DNA of 64,000 bases from AC-51 sp963749895. Lineage in GTDB: Bacteria > Actinomycetota > UBA4738 > HRBIN12. Position numbers and translations under genes: made by a program. The DNA lies in assembly GCA_963749895.1 (NCBI GenBank), contig CAVVOG010000003.1, positions 992,001 through 1,056,000 of the forward strand. Direction: 5' to 3'. Numbering within the stretch: position 1 is the first letter of the stretch; every line of letters starts with the position of its first letter. The notes beneath the pieces were generated by a model that ran no database searches, was not told where the DNA came from, and saw only the letters and a program-made list of their open reading frames with translations. This document shows, one piece after another, positions 51,267 to 59,814 of this stretch.

Positions 51267-52226
51267 CTACGGCGCAGGGCACCCCGGGCCGTGCTCGAAC
51301 CTCGCGGAGTTCGAGGCCACCCGGCACGCGCTCGCGTCGACGGCCTGGAACGCCTTCGCGGGGACGGACTTCAGCTCGTCGAGGAGATCGTTCGTCCAGC
51401 GCGGGTCTCGCGTGCCCTGGAAGTACCAGTCGCTCCCGTTGTCGCCGACGATCAGGCCGTGGGTCTGCATCGCGCGCAGGATCGTGCGGGCGTCGGGGCT
51501 GAACCCGGCCAACGAGAACCCGGCCTTGAGGCGGAACCTCGCGCCCATCGGGGGGCACTTCCGGCCGCCGGTGGCGGCGTGGTGACGCGCCGGCCACAGG
51601 TACCTCGCGGATGTGCACGAGGCGGTGACGCGGATCGCGTGGTCGATCTCGTCGCCGGCGACCTCGTCGTAGCGCAGGAGCCCGGCGAACACCGGGAGCC
51701 CCGCGGCGTCGGCGCTCGTCCAGCCGGCGGGACGGAGGCGGTTCGCACCCGGGCCTTCGAGGGGGAAGACGGCGCCGCTGCCGGCGGTCGGGTCGCCGTC
51801 GTTCCAGCGGGCGGCGAACAGCTCGTAGAGCGTGCAGTCGCTGCGGTCGATCATCAGCGCGTGGCGATCGGAGCCACCCTCGATCGGGGTGGCGGCGCCG
51901 AACGGGTAGGGGCCGGGGTCGCTCTCATCGTCGTAGGTGAACCGGATCGCCACGTCCGGGTGGCCGGCATCGACGACATCGAAGGGCATCCCGTACGAGG
52001 GCGGGCCGAAGTCGGGGTGGAGCAGCGTCCCGCGCGCGTGCATCGAGCGCTTCCAGACGTCGCTGCGGGGGTGGACGGGCAGGTTCGACACGTCGAGGTG
52101 CCAGACGTTCGACGCGGGGAAGACCCGGCACTCGGTGCCGGGGATCTGGTGGGCCGCTGCGGGCGTCAGCCCTGCGGCGGCAAGCGCAACGATCGCGACG
52201 ACGAGGGAGTACCTGGAACGACGCAC
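51267..52226 (-). CDS. secreted protein of unknown function
   Basis: 319 residues. Signal peptide R-R-S-R-Y-S-L-V-V-A-I-V-A-L-A-A-A-G-L, cleavage probably after A-A-A (about residue 25). The mature part has six Cys, suggesting disulfides, and motifs R-F-T-Y-D-D-E-S-D-P-G-P-Y-P, D-R-H-A-L-M-I-D and I-V-G-D-N-G-S-D-W-Y-F-Q-G. These motifs recur in a family of exported actinobacterial proteins that I recognise by pattern but cannot assign. GTG start; no clear SD. Confidence 0.7.
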   Translation of the reverse strand: MRRSRYSLVVAIVALAAAGLTPAAAHQIPGTECRVFPASNVWHLDVSNLPVHPRSDVWKRSMHARGTLLHPDFGPPSYGMPFDVVDAGHPDVAIRFTYDDESDPGPYPFGAATPIEGGSDRHALMIDRSDCTLYELFAARWNDGDPTAGSGAVFPLEGPGANRLRPAGWTSADAAGLPVFAGLLRYDEVAGDEIDHAIRVTASCTSARYLWPARHHAATGGRKCPPMGARFRLKAGFSLAGFSPDARTILRAMQTHGLIVGDNGSDWYFQGTRDPRWTNDLLDELKSVPAKAFQAVDASACRVASNSARFEHGPGCPAP

Positions 52227-52253
52227 CTGTTCGTCATCGGCATCCGGGGCCGC

Positions 52254-52259
52254 TACGGT
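52254..52259 (+). promoter_or_regulatory. -10 hexamer TACGGT of the membrane glycosyltransferase
   Basis: TACGGT is 10 bases before ATG 52270; no SD is present. Confidence 0.35.
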
Positions 52260-52269
52260 TGACCCTCAC

Positions 52270-53442
52270 ATGGCCCATCGAGGCGCGACCCGCGGGATCA
52301 TCGAGGCGACCCCGACCGCCCTGTTGGTGGCCCTGATCGCGGTCCGCGTCCTGGTCGTCGGCGTGGTGATCGCCGACGCGGGCCGTCACGGCGTCGACGA
52401 TCCGGTCGTGCTGCGGGCCAACGCGGTCGCGTCGTCGCCTGCCTCGCCGTGGAAGGGGTTCCCGGTCGCCTCGATGCCGGTCGAGACCGCGCTGATGCAT
52501 GTGGTCGGGGGCGACTCCCCGACCTCGACCGCGGTCCGCATGGCGCTCCTCGCGTTCGTCGCGGACCTCGCCGTGTTCGTCGGGGTCGGGTTCGCGTGGG
52601 GGCGCCGGGCCGCCTGCACGTACCTGCTGCTGGCGCTGCCGCTGCTGCCGATGCTCTACCGGCGGTTCGACCTGGTCTCGGTGGCGCTCGCGACGTGGGG
52701 GGCGGCGTTGCTCACCCGTCGCGGCGACGACGAGGTCGGGAGCCCCGGGATCGCGTTGGGGCTCGCGATCTGGACGAAGCTCTGGCCGATCGTGCTGCTG
52801 CCGGTGCTGTTCCTGCGGCGGGCGCAGCGGTCGCTGCTCGCGACGGGGGGGCTCGTGCTCCTGGGTGGCGTCGCCTGGTTCTTCGTCGGGGGCAAGAAGG
52901 CGCCGTTCCAGGTACTGACGCTCCGAGACGCGGTCGGCTGGTCGGTCGAGGGCACGGTCGGGAGCACGCTCAGAGCGTTCGGGCTGGCCGGGCCGTGGAA
53001 CACGGATGGGAACACGGTCCGCTTCGGGACGGTGCCGGGGCTCGCGGAGCCACTGCTCTTGCTTGCGCTGCTCGCGCTGCTCGGGCTCGTGTGGTGGGGA
53101 GCGTCGAGGGAACCGCGGCGCGATCCGTTCGGGGCGACCTCGCTCGCGGCGATCGCCGCGCTGCTCGTGTGCGCGCCGCTCGTGGCCGCGCAGTACGTGG
53201 CCTGGCTCGTGCCTTGGACGGCCGTGGCGTTCGAGGCGGACGAGCCCGAGCGGGAGGTCGCGGTCGCCTCGACCGTCGCGATCGTCCTGACCGGGTTGAC
53301 GCAGCTGGTCACGGTCGGCGAGGGGTGGGTCGACGCGTGGCTCCTGTTCGCCCGGAACCTGGCGCTGGTCACGGTGGTCGGGCTGTGGATCGTGCCGGCG
53401 CTGCTGCCGAGCCGCACGACCGACGCCGCGCACGCGGCCTGA
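52270..53442 (+). CDS. polytopic GT87/DUF2029-like glycosyltransferase
   Basis: 390 residues with about ten membrane helices. The core Y-R-R-F-D-L-V-S-V-A-L-A-T-W-G-A-A-L-L (about 138–156) and L-A-I-W-T-K-L-W-P-I-V-L-L-P (about 172–185) match GT87-type polyprenol-dependent mannosyltransferases, including the R-F-D motif. An early Asp (I-A-D-A-G, helix 1 end) could be the catalytic acid. The sugar and acceptor are unknown. It diverges from the secreted-protein gene with a 43-base gap and ends 5 bases before ispG. Confidence 0.72.
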   Translation: MAHRGATRGIIEATPTALLVALIAVRVLVVGVVIADAGRHGVDDPVVLRANAVASSPASPWKGFPVASMPVETALMHVVGGDSPTSTAVRMALLAFVADLAVFVGVGFAWGRRAACTYLLLALPLLPMLYRRFDLVSVALATWGAALLTRRGDDEVGSPGIALGLAIWTKLWPIVLLPVLFLRRAQRSLLATGGLVLLGGVAWFFVGGKKAPFQVLTLRDAVGWSVEGTVGSTLRAFGLAGPWNTDGNTVRFGTVPGLAEPLLLLALLALLGLVWWGASREPRRDPFGATSLAAIAALLVCAPLVAAQYVAWLVPWTAVAFEADEPEREVAVASTVAIVLTGLTQLVTVGEGWVDAWLLFARNLALVTVVGLWIVPALLPSRTTDAAHAA

Positions 53443-53447
53443 GCCGG

Positions 53448-54542
53448 TCAGTCCTCGACGCCGGAGGCGACCTTCTCCTCGGCGATCCGGCGGGCCTCCT
53501 CGATCAGGCGCTCGACGAACTTCCCCTCGGGGATCTTGTCGATCACCTCGCCCTTGACGACGAGGAAGCCCTGGCCCTTGCCGGCGGCGATCCCGATGTC
53601 GGCCTCGCGGGCCTCACCGGGGCCGTTCACGACGCAGCCCATCACGGCGACGCGGATCGGCGCCTGGAGCTTCTCGCGCTCGAGCGCCTCGTTGACCTCG
53701 CGGGTCAGGCCGATCACGTCGACCTCGGCGCGCCCGCACGACGGGCACGCGACCAGATCGAGGCCGCGCTTGCGGAGGCCCAATGACTGCAGGATCCACG
53801 TGCCGACCTTGACCTCCTCGACGGGATCGTCGGTGAGCGAGACGCGGATCGTGTCCCCGATCCCCTCGGCGAGCAGCGCCCCGATCCCGACGGCGCTCTT
53901 CACGCCGCCCATCGGCATCGGGCCGGCCTCGGTGACTCCGAGGTGCAGCGGGTAGTCGCACTTCTCGGCGAGCTGCCGATACGACTCGATCATCACCGAC
54001 GGGCTCGAGTGCTTCACGCTGATCTTGATGTCGGTGAAGTCCTCGTCCTCGAGGATGCGCGCCTCGTTCAGCGCGGACTCGACGAGCGCCTCGGGGGTCG
54101 GGTTCCCGTACTTCTCCAGCAGGTCCTTCTCGAGCGAGCCTGCGTTCACCCCGATCCGGATCGGGACGCCGCGGGCCTTCGCCTCGCGCGCGATCAGCCG
54201 GACCTTGTCCTGGTACTTGATGTTGCCGGGGTTGATCCGAAGGCCCTGGATCCCCGCCTCGAGCGCGGCCATCGCGTACTTCCACTGGAAGTGGATGTCG
54301 GCCACGACCGGCACGGTCGACTTCGCGGCGATCGCGACGAGCGCCTCAGCGTCCTCCCAGTGCGGGACCGCGACGCGGACGATGTCGACGCCGGCGGCCA
54401 CGAGCGACGCGATCTGCTGCAGCGTCGCGTTGATGTCGGCCGTCTTCGTCGTCGTCATCGACTGGATGCTGATCGGCGCGTCACCGCCGACCGGCACGCG
54501 GCCGACGTGCAGCTGACGGGTCTGGCGGCGATCGGGGCTCAC
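53448..54542 (-). CDS. ispG: 4-hydroxy-3-methylbut-2-en-1-yl diphosphate synthase
   Basis: 364 residues. N-terminal TIM barrel (R-Q-T-R-Q-L-H-V-G-x-V-P-V-G-G, S-I-Q-S-M-T) and C-terminal 4Fe-4S domain with C-P-S-C-G-R, G-C-V-V-N-G-P-G-E-A and the following Glu ligand. It converts MEcPP to HMBPP in the MEP pathway. GTG 54542 gives the family N-terminus; GTG 54572, overlapping yjbQ, is the alternative. Confidence 0.95.
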   Translation of the reverse strand: MSPDRRQTRQLHVGRVPVGGDAPISIQSMTTTKTADINATLQQIASLVAAGVDIVRVAVPHWEDAEALVAIAAKSTVPVVADIHFQWKYAMAALEAGIQGLRINPGNIKYQDKVRLIAREAKARGVPIRIGVNAGSLEKDLLEKYGNPTPEALVESALNEARILEDEDFTDIKISVKHSSPSVMIESYRQLAEKCDYPLHLGVTEAGPMPMGGVKSAVGIGALLAEGIGDTIRVSLTDDPVEEVKVGTWILQSLGLRKRGLDLVACPSCGRAEVDVIGLTREVNEALEREKLQAPIRVAVMGCVVNGPGEAREADIGIAAGKGQGFLVVKGEVIDKIPEGKFVERLIEEARRIAEEKVASGVED

Positions 54543-54564
54543 GGGAACCAGTCTCCCAGGGCGC

Positions 54565-55014
54565 TCAGCCACCGAAGACGTGGAACGTGATCGTGCGTGG
54601 CTTCGGCTCGTCCATCTCGAACAGGATCAGCCGCTGCCACGTGCCGAATCCCGGCTCCCCCGCGACGACCGGGATCGCGTGCGAGGTAGCCGACAGCAGC
54701 ATCGCCTTCACGTGGGCGTGGCCGTTGGCACGTTCGTCCTCGTGCATGTTCTGGGTGCGGATCTCGAAGTCGTCGTGCTGGTAGTAGGTGCCGTCGTGCG
54801 GCACCAGGTCGGTGAGGTGCCGGCGGAAGTCGGCCAGCGCCCCGTCCTCCCACTCGTTGATCAGCAGCGCGCAGGTGGTGTGCCCGCAGAACGCGATCGC
54901 GGCGCCCTCGGTGACGCCGGCATCCTTCACCGCGCGCCGGAGGTCATCGGTGAGATCGAGGTACGCGTACCGGGCGCCGACCTCGACGGTCACGGTCGTG
55001 GTGGCGGAGTTCAC
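54565..55014 (-). CDS. YjbQ family (UPF0047) protein
   Basis: 149 residues. Conserved H-T-T-C-A-L-L-I-N-E (His45 region), D-D-F-x-x-R-T-Q-N, E-R-A-N-G-H-A-H, then G-x-F-G-T-W-Q-R-L-I-L-F-E-x-D and the terminal R-x-I-x-F-H-V-x-G. The family forms trimers; a weak thiamin-phosphate-synthase activity is reported for some members, but the role is open. The GTG overlaps the histidine-kinase stop (GTGA), so it belongs to the two-component operon. Confidence 0.9.
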   Translation of the reverse strand: MNSATTTVTVEVGARYAYLDLTDDLRRAVKDAGVTEGAAIAFCGHTTCALLINEWEDGALADFRRHLTDLVPHDGTYYQHDDFEIRTQNMHEDERANGHAHVKAMLLSATSHAIPVVAGEPGFGTWQRLILFEMDEPKPRTITFHVFGG

Positions 55015-56426
55015 GTGGGCTGTCCTCCCTGTCGGGCCGGTCCCTCGGACCGGTCGGCCGGATCGTCCTTCGAGCGGTCGCGGGCGACCGCGGGCAGATC
55101 GAACGTGAACACGCTGCCGTGTCCGACCTGGCTCTCGGCCCGGATGTGACCCCCATGGGCCTCGACGATCGAGCGGGCGATCGCGAGTCCGATCCCCGTC
55201 CCGCCGTCCTCGCGGCTCCGGGCAGTGTCGACACGATAGAAACGTTCGAACAGCCGGGGGAGAGCCTCTTCAGGGATCCCCGTCCCCGTGTCGGCGACAG
55301 CTATCTCGACGTGGCCGTTCACGCGATGCGCGGCGATCGTCACCTCGCCACCGGGCGGCGTGAATCGCACGGCGTTGTCGACCAGGTTGAACAGCACCTG
55401 GTGCACCCGGGCGGCGTCGGCCTCGAGGGCCGGCAGGTCGGCGTCGATCGTCCGTTCGATCGTCACGTCGGCCGCCGGACGGGCGACCTCGATCTCGGAG
55501 ACGACCTGGGACACGAGGGGCTCGACCGGGACCTCCTCGCGGTGGAGGGGAACCTCGCCAGATTCGAGCTTCGACAGGTCCAGGAGCTGTTCGACGAGAC
55601 GCCCCAGGCGCTCGGTCTGGCCGAGCATCACCTGGAGCGTCTGCGGGTCGGGTTCCTCGACGCCGTCGAGGAGGTTCTCGAGGTGCGCCCGGATCGCGGT
55701 GATCGGCGTCTTCAACTCGTGGGAGACGTTCGCCACCAGATCGCGCCGGCTCTGTTCCAGGTTCTCCAGCTCGGCACTCATCCGGTTGAAGGCGGTCGCG
55801 AGCTGTCCGACCTCGTCGCGACTCCGGGAGCGCACTCGGACCGAGTAGTCACCGACCTCCATCCGCCTCGCGGCCGAGGCCATCTCGCGGAGCGGCTGGG
55901 TCATCCCGCGGGCCAGCCACCTGGCCATCAGCAGCGCGATCCCGGACGCGAGCGCGCCCGCCACCAGGAACTGCCACCAGAACGACCCCAGGAACGCGAA
56001 GGTCGCCCCCGCCCGAGCGAGGAACCCCGTGTCGGGGATCGACCGGATCGCGTACACCATCTCGACGACCGACCCCCCGCGCGCCAGGGGAACCGCGGCG
56101 AAGTCGACCGTGGCGGTCTTCCCCACGTAGACGCCGCCATCGGGGAAGGCCGGCAGACCCTCCGGTGGCGGGGACCCCTCGAGGAGCACACCCTCGGTCG
56201 TCATGTGGACGATCGTGATGTGGCGGGGAAGAACCTCGAGCTTGCCGGCGGCCTCCACGCGTGCCACCCGGAGCAGTTGGAGCCGCTGCGTGTCGCGGTC
56301 GTTGTTGCGGAACGCGTAGCCGAGGATCAGGAACAACAGCACCACCGTGACGCCGACGGCGATCACGATGACCGATCCGAGCTTCCCTCGGATCGTCGGC
56401 AGCTTCTCGAGCGGCCGCATCGCCAT
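55011..56426 (-). CDS. sensor histidine kinase
   Basis: 471 residues. Membrane helices at about 17–38 and 150–170 enclose a 110-residue outside domain with no Cys and no recognised fold. HAMP (171–225) precedes HisKA with His236 in S-H-E-L-K-T-P. HATPase_c motifs N-x-x-x-N-A-V-R-F-T, D-T-G-T-G-I, and G-T-G-I-G-L-A-I. It starts 3 bases after the response-regulator stop. The signal is unknown; the operon position next to rseP and isoprenoid genes hints at envelope stress. Confidence 0.93.
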   Translation of the reverse strand: MAMRPLEKLPTIRGKLGSVIVIAVGVTVVLLFLILGYAFRNNDRDTQRLQLLRVARVEAAGKLEVLPRHITIVHMTTEGVLLEGSPPPEGLPAFPDGGVYVGKTATVDFAAVPLARGGSVVEMVYAIRSIPDTGFLARAGATFAFLGSFWWQFLVAGALASGIALLMARWLARGMTQPLREMASAARRMEVGDYSVRVRSRSRDEVGQLATAFNRMSAELENLEQSRRDLVANVSHELKTPITAIRAHLENLLDGVEEPDPQTLQVMLGQTERLGRLVEQLLDLSKLESGEVPLHREEVPVEPLVSQVVSEIEVARPAADVTIERTIDADLPALEADAARVHQVLFNLVDNAVRFTPPGGEVTIAAHRVNGHVEIAVADTGTGIPEEALPRLFERFYRVDTARSREDGGTGIGLAIARSIVEAHGGHIRAESQVGHGSVFTFDLPAVARDRSKDDPADRSEGPARQGGQPT

Positions 56427-56429
56427 GGA

Positions 56430-57119
56430 CTACTCCTTGAAGGCGTAGCCCACGCCGTGGACCGTGCGGATGAACCGCGGGTCGTTCCCGTCCTCGCCGA
56501 GCTTGCGGCGGATCCGCGCGACGTGCGAGTCGACGACCCGACCGCCCGCGTAGTCCCGGTAGCCCCACACACGGTCCATAAGCTGGTCGCGCGCCATCAC
56601 GACCCCCGGCTCGCGGGCGAGCGCGTAGAGGATCTCGAACTCGAGCGGCGTCAGCGCGACCTCCTCGCCGTCCACCGAGACCCTCCGTCGCTGCGGGTCG
56701 ATCTCGAGCCCGTGCCGCTGGATCGGCACGTCCTGTTCCTGACCTCGCATGCGCTCGATCCGCCGCAGGATCGCGGAGACGCGCGCCGCCAGTTCGCGGA
56801 GGCTGAAAGGCTTGGTCAGGTAGTCGTCGGCGCCGACCGCGAACCCGGCGACCTTGTCGGCCTCCTCGGTCCGCGCGGTCAGCATCAGGACCGGCGTCCA
56901 GCGATCCTTCTGGATCCGCGTGCAGACCTCGAGTCCGTCCATCCCGGGGAGCATCAGGTCGAGCACGACCAGGTCCGGACGCTGTTCCGCGTGGATCCGG
57001 ATCGCCTCAGGGCCGTCGCCCGCGACGAGGACGCGGTACCCCTCGCTCTCGAGCCTCGCACGGACCGCCTCGGCGATCGCCTCTTCGTCGTCGACCACCA
57101 GGATCGTCTCGTCGCTCAC
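56430..57119 (-). CDS. OmpR-family response regulator
   Basis: 229 residues. Receiver domain with acidic D10-D11, phosphoacceptor Asp54 in V-V-L-D-L-M-L-P-G-M-D-G, T-A-R and Y-L-T-K-P-F. Winged helix domain with L-T-P-L-E-F-E-I-L and V-D-S-H-V-A-R-I-R-R-K-L. GTG 57119 follows TACGAT (57127–57132) by 7 bases, indicating a leaderless mRNA; ATG 57128 overlaps that hexamer and is disfavoured. Cognate kinase directly downstream. Confidence 0.93.
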   Translation of the reverse strand: MSDETILVVDDEEAIAEAVRARLESEGYRVLVAGDGPEAIRIHAEQRPDLVVLDLMLPGMDGLEVCTRIQKDRWTPVLMLTARTEEADKVAGFAVGADDYLTKPFSLRELAARVSAILRRIERMRGQEQDVPIQRHGLEIDPQRRRVSVDGEEVALTPLEFEILYALAREPGVVMARDQLMDRVWGYRDYAGGRVVDSHVARIRRKLGEDGNDPRFIRTVHGVGYAFKE

Positions 57120-57126
57120 GGGGCAC

Positions 57127-57132
57127 ATCGTA
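57127..57132 (-). promoter_or_regulatory. -10 hexamer TACGAT of the two-component operon
   Basis: TACGAT is followed after 7 bases by GTG 57119, with no SD. Confidence 0.45.
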
Positions 57133-57154
57133 GCCCGCCGGGTCCGCCGGACCA

Positions 57155-57166
57155 CCCTCGCGAGGG
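57155..57166 (-). terminator. 12-bp palindrome after rseP
   Basis: CCCTCGCGAGGG is fully self-complementary and lies 39 bases beyond the rseP stop, before the two-component promoter. No U-tract follows. Confidence 0.35.
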
Positions 57167-57205
57167 ATGGAGAAATCGTGACGCAGGCCGACGTGTTCGT
57201 GCTGG

Positions 57206-58600
57206 TCAGGGGGTCGGCAGCGGCTTCGTGATGTCGACGACCACGGTCGCCATCACGAACGTGACGAGGAACGCCATCACCGCGACCGACACGGGGATCA
57301 CCCTTCGCATGTCCACCGCTCGTCCGCGGATCTTCTCGATCGCCAGCATCAAGAGGTGGCCGCCGTCGAACGGGGGCAGCGGGATCAGGTTCACCAGACC
57401 GATGAAGACGGTGACGTAGGCGAGGAACGCGACGACGATCGCCCACTGCCCCCGGTCGCCGACGGCGCCGACCTGCTGACCGATCCCGACCACCGACGCC
57501 GGGTCCGTGACCTCGCGCTCGGCGTCGGTGAACAGCAGCGACGCGACCCGCCCGACGCCCTCGGGACCGAAGACCCTCCCGATCGACTTCACGGAGTCGA
57601 CGGCAGAGATCCATACCATGCGCCCGCCCTCGAGGAACGCCTGCGGCAGCGGCAGCGGGTCGGGCGCCAACATGATGCCCAGCCTCGCCATCTCGATGCC
57701 CCCGAGGCACCCACGAACGGGCGTCAGGGCCGTCTCGACGCGCTCGCCGCTGCGCTCGAGCACGAGCGGAAGCTCCTGGTCGGCCGCGTCGCCGACCGTG
57801 GAGCGGACGTCGGCCGCCGTCGGTCCGGCGACGTCGCCGATCGAGGTGATCACGTCGCCCTCGCGCAGTCCGGCCGCGGCCGCGGGGCTCACCGAGCCGT
57901 CCGGGAGTTCGTCGCGGACCGACGCCACCTCGGCCGGTCCATCCCCCGGTACCAGGACGATCCCTGCGATCCCGGCCCACTCCCCGTCGACGCAGTCCGT
58001 CACCGGGACGATCGTCAGGTCGAGCTCCTCGTCGCCCCGCCGCACCGTCACCGGCATCGGTTCGCCGACGGACGCGTCGATCTCGTCGCTGAGCTCGGCT
58101 CCCGACGGGTCCGTGACGTCGCCCGCACGGACGATCTCGTCACCGGCCTCGATGCCCGCCGCGAACGCAGGCGACGTCGAGCCGTCGGCGAGCGTCTCAT
58201 CGACCGAGCCCACCTGGTAGGCGATCGTGTTGTCACCCACGAAGAACAGGATCGAGGCGAACAGGACGGCGGCCACGAAGAAATGCGAGAACGGGCCCGC
58301 CGCGATCACGACGGCGCGCTGCCAGATCGGCTTCGAGTAGTAGGCGCTCGGCACGTCCTCGGGCGCCACCTCCTCGTAGGGGTTCATCCCGGCGATCTTC
58401 ACGTAACCGCCCAGCGGCAATGCCTTGACCCCGTACTCGATCCGGTTGCGCACGGTCGACCAGACCCGAGGGCCGAACCCGACGAAGTACTCGAGCACCC
58501 GGAAGCGATAGAGACGGGCGAAGGCGTAGTGACCCAGTTCGTGGATCAAGATCACGAACAGCAGCCCGACGAAGAAGGCGACGATCGCGAGCCCACCCAC
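57206..58600 (-). CDS. rseP: RseP-like site-2 protease
   Basis: 464 residues. Zinc motif H-E-L-G-H in the first membrane helix and N-L-I-P-L-P-P-F-D-G-G-H in the penultimate one. Two PDZ-like domains lie between (about 120–205 and 215–310), the second with S-P-A-A-A-A-G-L-R-E-G-D-V-I. It cleaves anti-sigma factors or remnant signal peptides in the membrane. It begins 10 bases after the ispC stop. A GTG starts the protein. Confidence 0.94.
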   Translation of the reverse strand: MGGLAIVAFFVGLLFVILIHELGHYAFARLYRFRVLEYFVGFGPRVWSTVRNRIEYGVKALPLGGYVKIAGMNPYEEVAPEDVPSAYYSKPIWQRAVVIAAGPFSHFFVAAVLFASILFFVGDNTIAYQVGSVDETLADGSTSPAFAAGIEAGDEIVRAGDVTDPSGAELSDEIDASVGEPMPVTVRRGDEELDLTIVPVTDCVDGEWAGIAGIVLVPGDGPAEVASVRDELPDGSVSPAAAAGLREGDVITSIGDVAGPTAADVRSTVGDAADQELPLVLERSGERVETALTPVRGCLGGIEMARLGIMLAPDPLPLPQAFLEGGRMVWISAVDSVKSIGRVFGPEGVGRVASLLFTDAEREVTDPASVVGIGQQVGAVGDRGQWAIVVAFLAYVTVFIGLVNLIPLPPFDGGHLLMLAIEKIRGRAVDMRRVIPVSVAVMAFLVTFVMATVVVDITKPLPTP

Positions 58601-58610
58601 CGGTGCTCCC

Positions 58611-59768
58611 TCAGCGTTCCTCGACGATCGCGGCCGCTCGCTGGCGGGCCCAGGTGTCGGCCCGCTCGATCCCCACGATCGAGACGACCGACGGTGGCTC
58701 GTGCTCGTCGACGACCGTCTGCACGATCTCGACGATCCGGGTGAGCCCGATCTTCCCCTCGAGGAAGGCCATCACGGCGACCTCGTTCGCGGCGTTCATC
58801 ACCGCGGGGAACGTCAGGCCGAGCCCACCGACCCGGTAGGCGAGGTCGACCGCCGGGAACGCCTCGCGGTCCACCGGCTCGAACGTCAGCGGGCGATCCG
58901 TGAGCGGCACGGGCTCGACCCCGTTCGGTAGGCGCTCGGGCCACCCGAGGGCCAGCTGGATCGGAAGGCGCATGTCGGCCTTGGCCATCTCGGCGCGCAG
59001 GCTGCCGTCGCGGAACTCGGCCATCGCGTGGACGAGCCCCTCCGGATGGATCAGCACGTGGATCTGCGAGTAGTCCAGGTCGAACAGATGGTGGGCCTCG
59101 ATCACCTCGAGCCCCTTGTTCATCAGCGTCGCCGAGTCGATCGTGATCTTCGGGCCCATCGACCAGACGGGGTGCTGCAGCGCCTCCTTGACGGACGCGC
59201 GGGAGAGCTCCCCGTGGCTCCAGCCACGGAAGGGACCGCCCGAGCCTGTGAGGACGACCCGCTTCAGGTCGTCGCGCCGCTCGTGTCGCAGCGCCATCGC
59301 GAGCGCCGCGTGCTCCGAGTCGACGGGCAGGAGGCGCTCGGGCTCGCCCTTCACGAGGTCCATCACGAGCTCGCCGCCCACGACGAGCGACTCCTTGTTC
59401 GCCAGAGCCACGGTCTTGCCCGCCTGGAGCGCCGCGAGCGTGGGACCGAGCCCCGCCGAGCCCACGAGGGCGTTCAGGACGATGTCCGCCTCGGTTTCTC
59501 CGGCGAGACGCTCGGCGGCGTCGTGACCGACCAGGAACTCGACACCCTTGACCGACCCGACCTTCTCGCGGATGTCGTCGGCCGCATCCGCGTCGGCGAT
59601 CGCCACGACGGGCGGGATGAACTCACGGATCTGCCCCGCGAGCAGCTCCTGGTTCATGCCCGCGGCGGAGAGTCCGGCCACGCGGAACCGATCGGGGTTC
59701 CGCCGCACGACGTCGAGCGCCTGGGTCCCGATGGACCCGGTCGAACCCAGGACGGTCACGGACCTCAT
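58611..59768 (-). CDS. ispC: 1-deoxy-D-xylulose-5-phosphate reductoisomerase
   Basis: 385 residues. NADPH motif L-G-S-T-G-S-I-G at the N-terminus; A-N-K-E-S-L-V, P-V-D-S-E-H (metal Asp and Glu) and the flexible loop H-P-V-W-S-M-G. It makes MEP from DXP, committing carbon to isoprenoids. Two ATGs lie 6 bases apart; the second (59768) stands 7 bases after TAGGCT, matching the leaderless pattern. Confidence 0.95.
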   Translation of the reverse strand: MRSVTVLGSTGSIGTQALDVVRRNPDRFRVAGLSAAGMNQELLAGQIREFIPPVVAIADADAADDIREKVGSVKGVEFLVGHDAAERLAGETEADIVLNALVGSAGLGPTLAALQAGKTVALANKESLVVGGELVMDLVKGEPERLLPVDSEHAALAMALRHERRDDLKRVVLTGSGGPFRGWSHGELSRASVKEALQHPVWSMGPKITIDSATLMNKGLEVIEAHHLFDLDYSQIHVLIHPEGLVHAMAEFRDGSLRAEMAKADMRLPIQLALGWPERLPNGVEPVPLTDRPLTFEPVDREAFPAVDLAYRVGGLGLTFPAVMNAANEVAVMAFLEGKIGLTRIVEIVQTVVDEHEPPSVVSIVGIERADTWARQRAAAIVEER

Positions 59769-59775
59769 GCGCATC

Positions 59776-59781
59776 AGCCTA
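59776..59781 (-). promoter_or_regulatory. -10 hexamer TAGGCT of ispC–rseP
   Basis: TAGGCT is 7 bases before ATG 59768; the first ATG (59774) begins only one base after the hexamer, too close to be used by a leaderless mRNA. Confidence 0.5.
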
Positions 59782-59814
59782 CCCCGGCCCCGCGCGTAGG
59801 CAGGTACCGAGGTC

